64,000 bases of DNA from Xiheimicrobium sp033763395 (GTDB lineage: Bacteria; Myxococcota; Myxococcia; Myxococcales; Myxococcaceae): NCBI GenBank assembly GCA_033763395.1, contig JANRKQ010000133.1, forward strand, positions 29,145-93,144, in the 5' to 3' direction. Every line of letters begins with the position of its first letter. The stretch's first letter is position 1. The translations under genes were made by a program, and so were the position numbers. The notes beneath the pieces were generated by a model. That model was given only the letters and a program-made list of their open reading frames with translations, was not told the origin of the DNA and searched no databases. Positions 41,981-50,799 of the stretch are shown in pieces.

Positions 41981-43258
41981 ATGCTGCGCCGTCTCGGGGT
42001 CTTCGCGTTCGTCGCCTGTACGATCGGCAGCTCCGCGCGCGCCGCCGAGATCACCCGGGTCGCCTCGTCCTTCGAAGAGAAGGATCCGTTCGGCATGCTG
42101 TTCCACTTCACGTTCGATCGAACGTGGGACCAGGGGAAGATCGCCCGCGAGTGGTACCAGCAGGGCAGCCTCACCGACGTCACCGAGCTGAACTACCAGC
42201 GCGACGAGACGCGGCTCGGCATCGACGCGCACATCGGCATCTTCCGCGACCTCGAGCTGCACGTCGGGGTGCCGATCGTCTTCCAGCACGACCGCCGGTG
42301 GACGTTCGCGTCGGGCACCACGCCCTCGAACACCACGCTCTTCCGCAACTGCGGTGACGCCCGCGGCACGCCCTGCCCGACCCCGGGCGCTGGAGACGGG
42401 CGGCTCTTCGAGATCGGCCCCGACGGGCGCGCCGTCTACCGCGGCGGGCTCGGCGACTTCACCTTCGGCATCGCCTGGAACGTCTTCAACCAGACGAAGG
42501 ACGACACCAAGCCCACGTGGACGCTGCGCTTCGACTACACTGCGCCGACGGCGGCCACGCTCAACCCGTCGCTCCCCACCTCGACCGAGATGCGCGGCGC
42601 CATCGGCGATCGGGTGCACCGGTACTCGTTCTCGACGGCGGTCTCCAAGCGCATCGGCGACTTCTTCGAGCCCTACCTCGGCGTCACCTACGTGCTGCCG
42701 TGGGTGGGCCCCAACTACTACTCGAACTGCGACAACGCCCTCGATGAGCGCATGGCTCGCGCCGAGAACTGCGGACAGGGGCCGTGGCGCCGCCTCGAGA
42801 CGGGCATTCGGCCGGCGCACGTGGGCCTCGTCACCTTCGGCAACGAGATCATCGCCTTCGAGCGGCCCGACCGGTTCCAGCGCGTCGTCATCGATCTGCG
42901 CGGCTTCTTTCAATACACGTCCGAAGGGCGCACCTACAACGAGCTGTCGGATCTGCTGGGCAAGCAGCTCTACAGCACCGACTACGGCACCACCGGCGTG
43001 CAGGTGGGCTTCGTGGGCCAGGCCGCCGAGTTCGTGATGCTGAAGGCCTACGGCTCGCTCGGGTACCAGACCGAGCGGTACCTGACGAACGAGAACATCG
43101 GGAAGGATCAGAACAACAACGGCACCATCGACATCTCGTCGAACCCGGTCGAGATCAACCCGAACTACGACTTCCGGGTCGACCGCGTGGGCCGCCGCTT
43201 CCGCATGCAGGAGCAGCTCGTCTGGCGCCTCATGGTGACGGCGACGCTGAACTTCTAG
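41981..43258 (+). CDS. Outer-membrane beta-barrel protein
   Basis: About 425 residues with a signal peptide (LRRLGVFAFVACTIGSSARAA). The body is a series of alternating beta segments ending in an aromatic C-terminal residue (VTATLNF), the signature of an outer-membrane barrel. Loops contain paired Cys (NCGDARGTPCP and NCDNALDE...NCGQG), probably disulfides. There is no porin family I can name. Its TAG stop shares bases with the stop of the convergent gene (CTAG). The start lies just after a GTG (41975) that may be used instead. Confidence 0.7.
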   Translation: MLRRLGVFAFVACTIGSSARAAEITRVASSFEEKDPFGMLFHFTFDRTWDQGKIAREWYQQGSLTDVTELNYQRDETRLGIDAHIGIFRDLELHVGVPIVFQHDRRWTFASGTTPSNTTLFRNCGDARGTPCPTPGAGDGRLFEIGPDGRAVYRGGLGDFTFGIAWNVFNQTKDDTKPTWTLRFDYTAPTAATLNPSLPTSTEMRGAIGDRVHRYSFSTAVSKRIGDFFEPYLGVTYVLPWVGPNYYSNCDNALDERMARAENCGQGPWRRLETGIRPAHVGLVTFGNEIIAFERPDRFQRVVIDLRGFFQYTSEGRTYNELSDLLGKQLYSTDYGTTGVQVGFVGQAAEFVMLKAYGSLGYQTERYLTNENIGKDQNNNGTIDISSNPVEINPNYDFRVDRVGRRFRMQEQLVWRLMVTATLNF

Positions 43259-44652
43259 GCGCGCTTCCGCCCCACCACGACGCAGTTCGTCGCCGGCCAC
43301 GGGAGCGGCCGTCCTTCAGCATCCATCACGCGCGCCGTGCCCTCGTAGCGGTGCTTCACGATCCACGGGTTGCGGGTCTCTTCCAGGTGCACCGGCTCGA
43401 ACCCGGCCCGCCCCAGCGCCTCGCCCCACCCCGCCAGCGTCAGCGGCCCGAACTCCTCGTGCACCTCGATGTGCCAGTTCTTGAGGTAGTCCTTCTTGCA
43501 GAGGAACTCGTTGGCGTCGTGTGACGACAGCTCGACGAGGCCGTCGCCGAGGCGGGTGAAGCGCACACCGCGCCCCTGGCGGAACTCGCTGGCGAACCGG
43601 TGGAACGTCTCGCGGGTCGCTTCGGTGAGCAGCTCGAGCCGCCAGGTGGCGTGCGGTGGGCTGACGCCGTCGCGGATGAGCACGTGCCCACCCGGAGCGA
43701 GCTCGGTGTGCGCGTTCACCAGCGCCCGGTCGATCGCCGTCACGTCGTAGCCACTGTACGAGTGCACCTCGTGCATCACCGAGGAGAAGATGACGGTGGT
43801 GGCGCTCCCGGCCGGAACGCAGACGTCGATGACGTTGCCGAAGACCAGGCTCACGTCGTCGGTGGCGTAGGTGTTCTCGTCACACAGCCGCAGGAACTCG
43901 CGCGACAGATCGACGCCCGAGAAGCCCGATTGGGGGAACAGGCGCGAGAGCTCGACGAGCAGCTTGCCGGTGCCGCAGCCCTTGTCGACGACGTGCCCGG
44001 GCTTCACCCACCGGACGAGGTCGTCGAGCTTCTGCTTGAGCGAGGCGTCCATCTGCGCGCCGTACGAGCCGAAGTCGCGCAGGTGCCCCAGCTCGCCGTC
44101 GTCGTTGAGCAGCTTCTGGTGGAAGACGGCCTTGAGCGCGTCGATGACGTGCGGCGCCTCGTAGACGGCCACGGTCTCGGCGGTCGCCTCGTCGCGCCAG
44201 GGCCGCCCGTCGGCGATGCGCTGCACCAGCTCGTGCGGCGTCAGGCCCTTCACCTCACCGGCCACGACGGTGAAGCCCTTCGCGGCGAACAGCGCGTCGA
44301 CGTCGCGGTTGGCCGAATGGAGCTGCGTCGAGCCTGGCTCGAGCACCCGCCCCGTCTGCGCCTTCACCTGGGCCAGCACGTGCTCGACCCACGCGTCCGA
44401 GTCGGGGATGTCGTCGATGCGAACGAAGGTGAAGGGCTTGCCGGTGCGCGCGAGCGCCGGTCTCAGCATCGCCTCGCGCGTGCCGACGTCGAGCGGGTTG
44501 CGCCGGGTGCCGGCGTGGTTGGCGCTGGTGATGACGCAGGTGATGGACTCGACGGGCTGGGCCGACAGCGCCTGGAGCCAGTCGGCCTGGGCCTTCGTCA
44601 CCGCGTGGAAGCGGCCCAACAAGAGCGCGTGCATGGCCGCAAAGCGTCTCAT
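43255..44652 (-). CDS. Fusion of NadM-like nucleotidyltransferase and SAM methyltransferase
   Basis: 465 residues. The N-terminal half (about 8-170) resembles the HIGH nucleotidyltransferase fold of NadM-type adenylyltransferases: LLLGRFHAVTKAQ at 11-22 (NadM has GRFQPFHNGH, so the second His and Gly are lost) and ANHAGTRRNPLDVGTREAM after it. The C-terminal half (about 195-465) is a class I methyltransferase with motif I DKGCGTGKL and SGVDLS. Because the HxGH motif is altered, nucleotidyl transfer may be lost. The two starts of this gene and of the divergent gene are only 18 bases apart, leaving no room for ordinary separate promoters. Function unknown. Confidence 0.7.
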   Translation of the reverse strand: MRRFAAMHALLLGRFHAVTKAQADWLQALSAQPVESITCVITSANHAGTRRNPLDVGTREAMLRPALARTGKPFTFVRIDDIPDSDAWVEHVLAQVKAQTGRVLEPGSTQLHSANRDVDALFAAKGFTVVAGEVKGLTPHELVQRIADGRPWRDEATAETVAVYEAPHVIDALKAVFHQKLLNDDGELGHLRDFGSYGAQMDASLKQKLDDLVRWVKPGHVVDKGCGTGKLLVELSRLFPQSGFSGVDLSREFLRLCDENTYATDDVSLVFGNVIDVCVPAGSATTVIFSSVMHEVHSYSGYDVTAIDRALVNAHTELAPGGHVLIRDGVSPPHATWRLELLTEATRETFHRFASEFRQGRGVRFTRLGDGLVELSSHDANEFLCKKDYLKNWHIEVHEEFGPLTLAGWGEALGRAGFEPVHLEETRNPWIVKHRYEGTARVMDAEGRPLPWPATNCVVVGRKRA

Positions 44653-44670
44653 GGCATGCTGTCCGGTGCC

Positions 44671-45273
44671 ATGCGCGTGCTCGTCGTCCTCCTCGTCGCC
44701 ACCGTGGTTCGCGCCGCGCCCCCGGGTGATGGCGTCGTCACCGACGTGTCCACCCTGTCGAGCGCCGAGCTGCTGGAGCACGCGCGCACCGAGGCGAACG
44801 CGCTGCGCTTCGAGAAGGCCCTCTGGCTCTTGAGCGTCTGCGTGCAGCGCGAGCCGAAGAACCATGACTGCGTGGTGATGCTGGCGTCGAACTACGCGCG
44901 CCGCGGCGCCTCCACGCGGAACCGCGAAGACGACCTCGAGGCCGCGCGCTGGTACCGCCGCTTCCTCGAGGTCGCCCCACCCTCGGACAAACGGATCAAC
45001 CAGGTCGTCGAGATCCTCGGGCAGGCCAACCTGCCGCTCGACGCGAAGACGCCGGTCGAGCCCCTGCGCGTCGTGCTCGGCAGACCCCGCGTCGTGCGCA
45101 CCCGCGACGTCATTCGGGTCGCCGTCACCGACACCTCCGTCGTGAAGGTCGTCATGCTGAACGCCGGCAGCGAGCTGCGCTTCGAGGGCAAGCGCACCGG
45201 CACCACCCGCGTGACGGCCTCCAATGACGACCGCACCACGACGCGGTGGGACGTCACCGTCGAGAAGGAGTGA
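44671..45273 (+). CDS. Exported helical-repeat protein with pilus-formation N-terminal-like domain
   Basis: 200 residues with a short signal peptide (RVLVVLLVATVVRAA). A TPR-like helical part (residues about 30-120, with LLSVCVQREPKNHDCVVML) precedes a beta domain from about 130 (RPRVVRTRDVIRVAVTD then VVKVVMLNAG) that matches the T2SS/T3SS pilus-formation N-terminal domain found in CpaC secretins. It resembles the C-terminal half of the protein two genes further on, so the pair are probably paralogues. It lies 32 bases before the ECF sigma factor gene. Confidence 0.65.
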   Translation: MRVLVVLLVATVVRAAPPGDGVVTDVSTLSSAELLEHARTEANALRFEKALWLLSVCVQREPKNHDCVVMLASNYARRGASTRNREDDLEAARWYRRFLEVAPPSDKRINQVVEILGQANLPLDAKTPVEPLRVVLGRPRVVRTRDVIRVAVTDTSVVKVVMLNAGSELRFEGKRTGTTRVTASNDDRTTTRWDVTVEKE

Positions 45274-45305
45274 CGGAAGTTCAGGCCCCCGACACTCATG
45301 CTGTC

Positions 45306-45842
45306 GTGAGCGAGACCGTTGCCCTGATGCGGCCCCAGACGCTCGATCTTTCAAGCCTTTACGAGGCGCATGCCCGCGTTGTGTGGCGCACGTTGCTGCG
45401 CCTGGGCGTCTCGACGGCGGGCATCGAAGACGCCGTGCAAGAGGTCTTCCTCACCGCGCACCAGCGCTCGGAGGACTTCGAGGGCCGTTCGTCGGCGTCG
45501 ACGTGGCTGCTCGGCATCTCGGTGCGGGTGGCGGCCAATGCCCGTCGCGCCCAGCAGCGCCGCGGCTTCGTCGTGCCCCTCTCGGCCGAGCTGCCAGCCG
45601 ACGCGAAGGGCCTCGACGAAGCGCTCGATCGCCGGCGACGCCTGTTCGACCTCGAGCAGGTGCTGCGGCAGCTCCCAGACGAGCAGCGTGAGGTGGTGGT
45701 GCTGATGGAGCTCGAGCAGCTCACCGCGCCCGAGGTGGCCGAGGTGCTCTCGGTGAAGCTGAACACCGTGTATTCCCGCCTGCGCCTGGCGCGCGCGGCC
45801 CTGTCGACGGCGCTGAACGATCGGCGCGAGGAGGCCCCATGA
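45306..45842 (+). CDS. ECF-type RNA polymerase sigma factor
   Basis: 178 residues with sigma-70 region 2 (EDAVQEVFLTAHQRSEDFEG, with the -10 binding helix STWLLGISVRVAANARR) and region 4 (LPDEQREVVVLMELEQL then EVLSVKLNTVYSRLRLARA). Its stop overlaps the next gene's start (ATGA), the usual arrangement of a sigma factor with an anti-sigma factor. The next protein has a membrane helix near its N-terminus, as anti-sigma factors do, but no zinc-binding anti-sigma signature. The GTG start at 45306 was chosen over a longer frame that overlaps the previous gene. Confidence 0.85.
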   Translation: MSETVALMRPQTLDLSSLYEAHARVVWRTLLRLGVSTAGIEDAVQEVFLTAHQRSEDFEGRSSASTWLLGISVRVAANARRAQQRRGFVVPLSAELPADAKGLDEALDRRRRLFDLEQVLRQLPDEQREVVVLMELEQLTAPEVAEVLSVKLNTVYSRLRLARAALSTALNDRREEAP

Positions 45843-47152
45843 GTGACGAGTCCCCGCCCCCGCCGCTCGACCCGGCCGTGCAGGCGTTCCTCTGGAGCCA
45901 CGCGGAGACCGGCGAGCCCGACGAGCGCGAGCTGTCCCGTGTACTCTTGCGGCTCGTCGCGAAGGAGCCGACGAAGGTGGTGCGGCTGCTGCCGACGCCC
46001 CCCTTGACGGGTCGCCGCTTCCTGGCACCCGAGGTGATGGCCGTCGCGGCCGTGCTCGTGGTGAGCGTGGTGGGAGGGCTCGTGGCGTTCTCGCTCCGTG
46101 CGCCGACGGTGGTCTCTGAGCCCTCGCCCCCGCCGCCGGCGGCGCCTCAGCCGCCGCCGAAGACGCCAGACACCACGCGCCTCTCGGTCGAGATGATCGT
46201 CGCTGAGTATGCCGCGAACGGCGGCCCGGTTCCCAGTGACGACCCCACGGTCGTACCGGATCTCCTCCTCGAGGCCCGCGAGGCCCTGCGGGAGCAGAGC
46301 CCCACCACCGCCATCGCTGCGCTGAGCCGCTGCCTCGCCATCGACCCGGCGTCGGTGGACTGCACGGTGCTGCTTGGCTCGGCCTTCGCCCGTCGCGCGG
46401 CGGAGTCCGGGAGCGAGCTGGACAACCACCGTGCGAGGGCCCTGTACGAGCGCTTCCTGGCCATTGCCCCGCCCGACAACAAGCGCGTCACGAGGGTGCG
46501 ATCGATCCTCGCCGGGGAATCCGCGCCCCCGTCTCCTCCAGCCAGCGCGTCGATGCTCGCCATGGCCCGTGACGCCGAGCAGACCTCGCCGGAGCACGCG
46601 CGACGGCTGTACCGCGCGGTGTTCGAGTACGCACCGGACTCCGAGTCGGGGCGCGCGGCCCGAGCCCGGCTCGAGGCGCTCGAAGCGGCGTCACCCGTCC
46701 TGCACTCCACCCGCCTGTCGAAGATCACCTCGAGCCCGATCGGCGCCGAGATCATCATCGATGGGACGCCCACCGGGCGCCGGACTCCGGTGCTCCCACG
46801 CGACGCGCTCGAGGTGAGCCCGGGCCTGCATCAGCTCGAGTTCGAGTTCGACGGCGTGCGCTCGGCCCCCATCGTGTTCGACGCCCGCCCGGGAGGCCCG
46901 GACGACGTCCTTCGCGGCGAAGTCCCCCGACGGGCGGCCGAGCTCCCCATCGAGCTCAAACGCGGCGGCCAGCGCGTGGTGCGCATCGCGGGGCAGCTCG
47001 CCCGGGTGTCCGTCGGGAGCGCCGACATCGCCGACGTGCGCGTCGTGGGGCCGTCTGACGTGCGCATCGACGGCCTGGCACGCGGAGAGACGACGCTCAT
47101 CATCTGGGACTCCGAGGAGCGCCGCTCCACCTACTCGGTCATCGTGCGCTGA
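45839..47152 (+). CDS. Membrane protein with TPR, PEGA and pilus-formation domains, possible anti-sigma
   Basis: 437 residues. A cytoplasmic stretch (1-60, acidic) is followed by one membrane helix (about 65-88) and a Pro-rich linker. Then come TPR-like repeats (about 140-215, LSRCLAIDPASVDCTVLLG), a PEGA domain (about 293-350, ITSSPIGAEIIIDGTPTG, which in many bacteria binds cell-wall or surface components), and a pilus-formation N-terminal-like domain at the end (IADVRVVGPSDVRIDGLARG). The cytoplasmic part could hold the sigma factor while the outside domains sense the surface. That role is inferred only from coupling to the sigma factor gene. Confidence 0.65.
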   Translation: MSDESPPPPLDPAVQAFLWSHAETGEPDERELSRVLLRLVAKEPTKVVRLLPTPPLTGRRFLAPEVMAVAAVLVVSVVGGLVAFSLRAPTVVSEPSPPPPAAPQPPPKTPDTTRLSVEMIVAEYAANGGPVPSDDPTVVPDLLLEAREALREQSPTTAIAALSRCLAIDPASVDCTVLLGSAFARRAAESGSELDNHRARALYERFLAIAPPDNKRVTRVRSILAGESAPPSPPASASMLAMARDAEQTSPEHARRLYRAVFEYAPDSESGRAARARLEALEAASPVLHSTRLSKITSSPIGAEIIIDGTPTGRRTPVLPRDALEVSPGLHQLEFEFDGVRSAPIVFDARPGGPDDVLRGEVPRRAAELPIELKRGGQRVVRIAGQLARVSVGSADIADVRVVGPSDVRIDGLARGETTLIIWDSEERRSTYSVIVR

Positions 47153-47156
47153 CGCC

Positions 47157-47870
47157 TCAGCGCTTGAACCGGTACACGGCCGCGGGCTTCGAGGTGGTGA
47201 TGCGCTTGCCCGGCGCCTGCTCGAGCCGGCCCTCTTCGAGCCAGCGATTGAACGAGCGCCTGAAGTTGCCTGGATCCATCGGTTTGCCGAGCACGATGCC
47301 GTACACGTGCCGCAGCTCGGGGATGGTGAAGGTCGCTGGCACCAGATCGAACGCGATGTTGGTGTAGTCGAGCTTTCCCCGAATCCGGGTGAGCGCCATC
47401 TCGACGATGTCGTGGTGATCGAACGCGAGCTCGAGCTTGCCCAGCACGGCGACGTCGAACCACTCGACGTCCGACACGTCGCCGCCGGCCTTCACGAAGG
47501 GCGCCAGATCGGGTCGTACGAGCGCGTAGTAGGCCACCGTGACGACGCGCATGCGGGGGTCACGCCCGGCCTTGCCGAAGGTGTAGAGCTGCTCGAGGAA
47601 GACACGCTGGGGGTCGAGGCCCGTCTCTTCCTGGAGCTCGCGCCGCGCCGCGTCGTCGAGATCTTCTCCCTGCTCGATGGCCGATTCGCCGACGCGCACG
47701 AAGCCACCCGGGAGCGCCCAGTGCCCCTTGAACGGGTGCTCCTTGCGCTTGACGAGCAGCACGCGCAACTGCGCGTCGATGATGGTGAGGATGACGAGGT
47801 CGACCGCGACCGACGGCCGCGGGTAGTCCTTCGGGCGGTAGCTGGTGAGGAAGGCCTTCTCGTCAGACAT
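47157..47870 (-). CDS. NrtR-like NUDIX protein
   Basis: 237 residues. The N-terminal NUDIX domain has a Nudix box with a six-residue insert: GGFVRVGE, then SAIEQG, then EDLDDAARRELQEETGL. The C-terminal part (about 165-237) is a winged helix typical of NrtR, with YTNIAFDLVPATFTIPELRHVYG. NrtR regulators sense ADP-ribose and control NAD biosynthesis genes; some homologues hydrolyse ADP-ribose instead. The Nudix catalytic Glu residues are intact, so it may be an enzyme rather than a pure regulator. No NAD gene lies adjacent, apart from the degenerate NadM-like fusion three genes away. Confidence 0.85.
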   Translation of the reverse strand: MSDEKAFLTSYRPKDYPRPSVAVDLVILTIIDAQLRVLLVKRKEHPFKGHWALPGGFVRVGESAIEQGEDLDDAARRELQEETGLDPQRVFLEQLYTFGKAGRDPRMRVVTVAYYALVRPDLAPFVKAGGDVSDVEWFDVAVLGKLELAFDHHDIVEMALTRIRGKLDYTNIAFDLVPATFTIPELRHVYGIVLGKPMDPGNFRRSFNRWLEEGRLEQAPGKRITTSKPAAVYRFKR

Positions 47871-47892
47871 GGCGTGCCGTCCTGGACGCGGG

Positions 47893-50655
47893 TCACACCG
47901 ACTTGCGCGCGGCCTTCTTGATCTCGGGCTTCTTCGCCGAGACCTTCTTCTCGGGCGCCGCCTTCTTCTCTGCAGGCTTCTTCTCGACCGCCTTCTTCTT
48001 CGCGGCCGTCGCCTTCTTCGGAGCCTTTGGTGCGGACTCCTTCGCGGCGGCCTTCTCGGCCTTCGCCTTCTGCGCCTTCACCTGCTGCGCGGCCTTCTTC
48101 GCGGCGGCCTTCTGGCCCCGCTGGGCGGCGCGGGCCTGGCCCTCGGGCGAGGCCATGTACTCGCGGCGCTGCTGGAGCAGCTCGGCGGCGCGCTCGTTGG
48201 TCAGCTCCTCGGGCGCGTCACCCTTGCGCAGGGTGGCGTTCGTCTCGCCATCGGTGACGTACCAACCGAACCGGCCCTCCTTGAGCTGAATCTCCTTGCC
48301 GCTGACTGGATCGACGCCCTTCACGATGGCGGGCTTGGCCTGGCCGCGGCCGCGGAACTGCTTGGGCTGCTTGAAGATGGCCACGGCCTCGTCGAGCGTC
48401 ATCGTGAGCAGCTTCGCTTCGTTCTCGACGCCCAGGTTCCGGCTGTCCTTGCCCTTGGTGAGGTAGGGGCCGTAGCGGCCGTTCTGCGCGGTGATCTCCT
48501 CGCCGTCGTCCGCGGTGCCGAGCACGCGGGGGAGCTGGAGCAGCTCGAGCGCCTGCTCCAGCGTGATCGTCTCGACCTTCATCGTCTTGAAGAGCGACGC
48601 GGTCTTCGGCTTGTCGGCGCCGTCGACGACCTCGCCGAGCTGCACGTAGGGGCCGAAGCGCCCGTTCTTCGCGTAGACGTTCTTGCCCGACACGGGATCC
48701 TGCCCGATGGGCGTGTCACCCTTGGGCGCGGTCAACAGCTGGAGCGCCTTCTCGACGGTGAGCTCGTCGGGCGCGAGCGCGTCAGGCACCGAGGCGGTGT
48801 CTTCGCCGCGCTTCAAGTACGGGCCGTAGCGACCGGGCTTCACGACGATGGGCGTCCCCGACTCGTCGTCACCGATGGGAATCGAGTTCACCGCCGCGGC
48901 GTCGATGCTCTCGATGTTGCCGGTGACCTGCTTCTTGAGGCCCTGGTGCTTCTTGTCGCCGAAGTAGAACTCCTTGAGGTAGCCGACCTTCTCGCGCTCG
49001 CCGCCGGCGATCTTGTCGAGCTCCTCTTCCATCTCGGCCGTGAACTGCAGGTCGACGAGATCGACGAAGTGCTTCTCCATCAGCTGGACGACGGCGAACG
49101 CCTCCCAGTTCGGGACGAGCGCCGAGCCCTTCTTCCACACGTACTTCGCCTGCAGCGTGCCGAGGATCGACGCGTAGGTGGAGGGCCGGCCGACGCCGAG
49201 CTCTTCGAGCTTCTTCACCAGCGAGGCCTCGGTGTAGCGGGCCGGCGGAGAGGTGGTGTGGCCGAGCGCCTCGAGCTCGGACACCGGCACCGAGTCGCCT
49301 TCCTTCAGCACGGGCAGCGGCGCCTCTTCGTCTTCGCGCTTGTCGTCGCGCTCGTCGGTGCTCTCGACGTACGCCTGCATGTAGCCCTTGAAGGTGATGG
49401 TGCGGCCCGAGGCCGAGAACTCGACCTTCTCGCCGCTGGACGACGTCACGCCCAGCTTGAGCGAGACCGTCTCACCCTCGGCGTCCGCCATCTGGCAGGC
49501 GATGGTGCGCTTCCAGATCAGATCGTAGAGGCGCAATTCCGCGGGGGCGAGCTCGGCCTTGAGCTCGTCGGGGGTGCGGAAGCTCTCACCGGCGGGGCGA
49601 ATCGCCTCGTGGGCCTCCTGCGCGTTCTTGGTCTTCTTGGCGTACACGCGCGGGGCCGCGGGGAGGAACTTCTCGCCGAAGAGCTCCTGCACCTGCGCGC
49701 GCGCGGCCTTCACCGCGGTGTCGGACAGGTTGGTCGAGTCCGTACGCATGTACGTGATGTAGCCGCGCTCGTAGAGGCCCTGGGCCACGCGCATCACCTG
49801 CTGCGCGCTCATGCCCAGCTTGCGGCCGCCCTCCTGCTGGAGCGTCGACGTCATGAAGGGCGCGCGGGGGCTCGACCGGTACGGCCGCTTCTCGGTCGAC
49901 GAGACGGTGAAGGCCTTGCCCGAGATGCGCGAGAGCAGCCCGCGGGCCTTCGCCTCGTCGAGCCAGGTGACGTTCGCCGCCGGCTGGCCCTTCGAGTCGA
50001 AGTCACGCCCCTGCGCTACGCGCGAGCCGTCGATGGAATAGAGCGAGGACTCGAAGGCGGGCTCGGTGGCGTGCTTCGCGGAGAGATCCCAGTAGCTCGC
50101 GGCGCGGAACCGCATGCGCTCGCGCTCACGCTCGACGATGACACGAATGGCCGGAGACTGAACGCGCCCGGCCGAGAGCCCCGTCTTCACCTTGCGCCAG
50201 AGGACCGGAGACACCTCGTAGCCGTAGAGGCGATCGAGCGTGCGGCGGGCCTCCTGGGCGTCGACGAGCCCCATGTCGATGTCGCGCGGGTGGCTGACGG
50301 CCTCTTCGATCGCCTTGCGGGTGATCTCGTGGAACACCATGCGGCGGGTCGGCACCTTCGGCTTGAGCTGCTCCTTGAGGTGCCACGCGATGGCCTCTCC
50401 CTCGCGGTCTTCGTCCGTCGCCAGGTAGAGCTCCGAGGAGTCCTTCAGCGCCGCCTTGAGCGAGGCGATGACGTCGCGCTTGGTGACCTCGTAGGTGAGC
50501 TTGAAGTCGTTCTCGACGTCGACGCACAGGCCGCTCGAGGGCAGGTCGACCACGTGGCCGACCGAGGCCATCACCGTGTAGTCCTTGCCGAGGAACTGAC
50601 CGATCGTCTTCGCCTTCGCCGGAGACTCCACCACCACGAGCGGCTTCGATGCCAT
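47893..50655 (-). CDS. topA: DNA topoisomerase I
   Basis: 920 residues. The Toprim domain opens the protein (VVVESPAKAKTIGQFLG, with the acidic DEDREGEAIAWHL). The catalytic Tyr302 is in GYITYMRTDSTNLS. The usual zinc fingers at the C-terminus are replaced by five or more Topo-C repeat units (YGPYLKRGE, FGPYVQLGE, YGPYLTKGKD, FGWYVTDGE), followed by a long Lys/Ala-rich tail (from about residue 845) of the kind that binds DNA in some high-GC bacteria. The enzyme relaxes negative supercoils behind RNA polymerase. Start ATG at 50655 fits the family exactly; longer frames read into the neighbour. Confidence 0.95.
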   Translation of the reverse strand: MASKPLVVVESPAKAKTIGQFLGKDYTVMASVGHVVDLPSSGLCVDVENDFKLTYEVTKRDVIASLKAALKDSSELYLATDEDREGEAIAWHLKEQLKPKVPTRRMVFHEITRKAIEEAVSHPRDIDMGLVDAQEARRTLDRLYGYEVSPVLWRKVKTGLSAGRVQSPAIRVIVERERERMRFRAASYWDLSAKHATEPAFESSLYSIDGSRVAQGRDFDSKGQPAANVTWLDEAKARGLLSRISGKAFTVSSTEKRPYRSSPRAPFMTSTLQQEGGRKLGMSAQQVMRVAQGLYERGYITYMRTDSTNLSDTAVKAARAQVQELFGEKFLPAAPRVYAKKTKNAQEAHEAIRPAGESFRTPDELKAELAPAELRLYDLIWKRTIACQMADAEGETVSLKLGVTSSSGEKVEFSASGRTITFKGYMQAYVESTDERDDKREDEEAPLPVLKEGDSVPVSELEALGHTTSPPARYTEASLVKKLEELGVGRPSTYASILGTLQAKYVWKKGSALVPNWEAFAVVQLMEKHFVDLVDLQFTAEMEEELDKIAGGEREKVGYLKEFYFGDKKHQGLKKQVTGNIESIDAAAVNSIPIGDDESGTPIVVKPGRYGPYLKRGEDTASVPDALAPDELTVEKALQLLTAPKGDTPIGQDPVSGKNVYAKNGRFGPYVQLGEVVDGADKPKTASLFKTMKVETITLEQALELLQLPRVLGTADDGEEITAQNGRYGPYLTKGKDSRNLGVENEAKLLTMTLDEAVAIFKQPKQFRGRGQAKPAIVKGVDPVSGKEIQLKEGRFGWYVTDGETNATLRKGDAPEELTNERAAELLQQRREYMASPEGQARAAQRGQKAAAKKAAQQVKAQKAKAEKAAAKESAPKAPKKATAAKKKAVEKKPAEKKAAPEKKVSAKKPEIKKAARKSV

Positions 50656-50799
50656 GGGGGCCGGGTAGCGTGTGGGGTGACGGTGCGTCAAGAAAGGTCT
50701 TGATGACCCGAAGCGTCCGGGGCTCTCAAACCTCCGGACTTCCTCGAGAGAATGGCCAACAGATCGACCGGGCGGCTCGTGCGTTTCACCGCGACGCCC

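Noticed and set aside
47845..50703. A 952-residue open frame on the plus strand across the topoisomerase gene
   Set aside because: It is the mirror frame of topA, rich in Arg, Leu, Glu and Val as antisense of GC-rich genes always is. It has no domain and no ribosome binding site, whereas topA on the other strand has all motifs.
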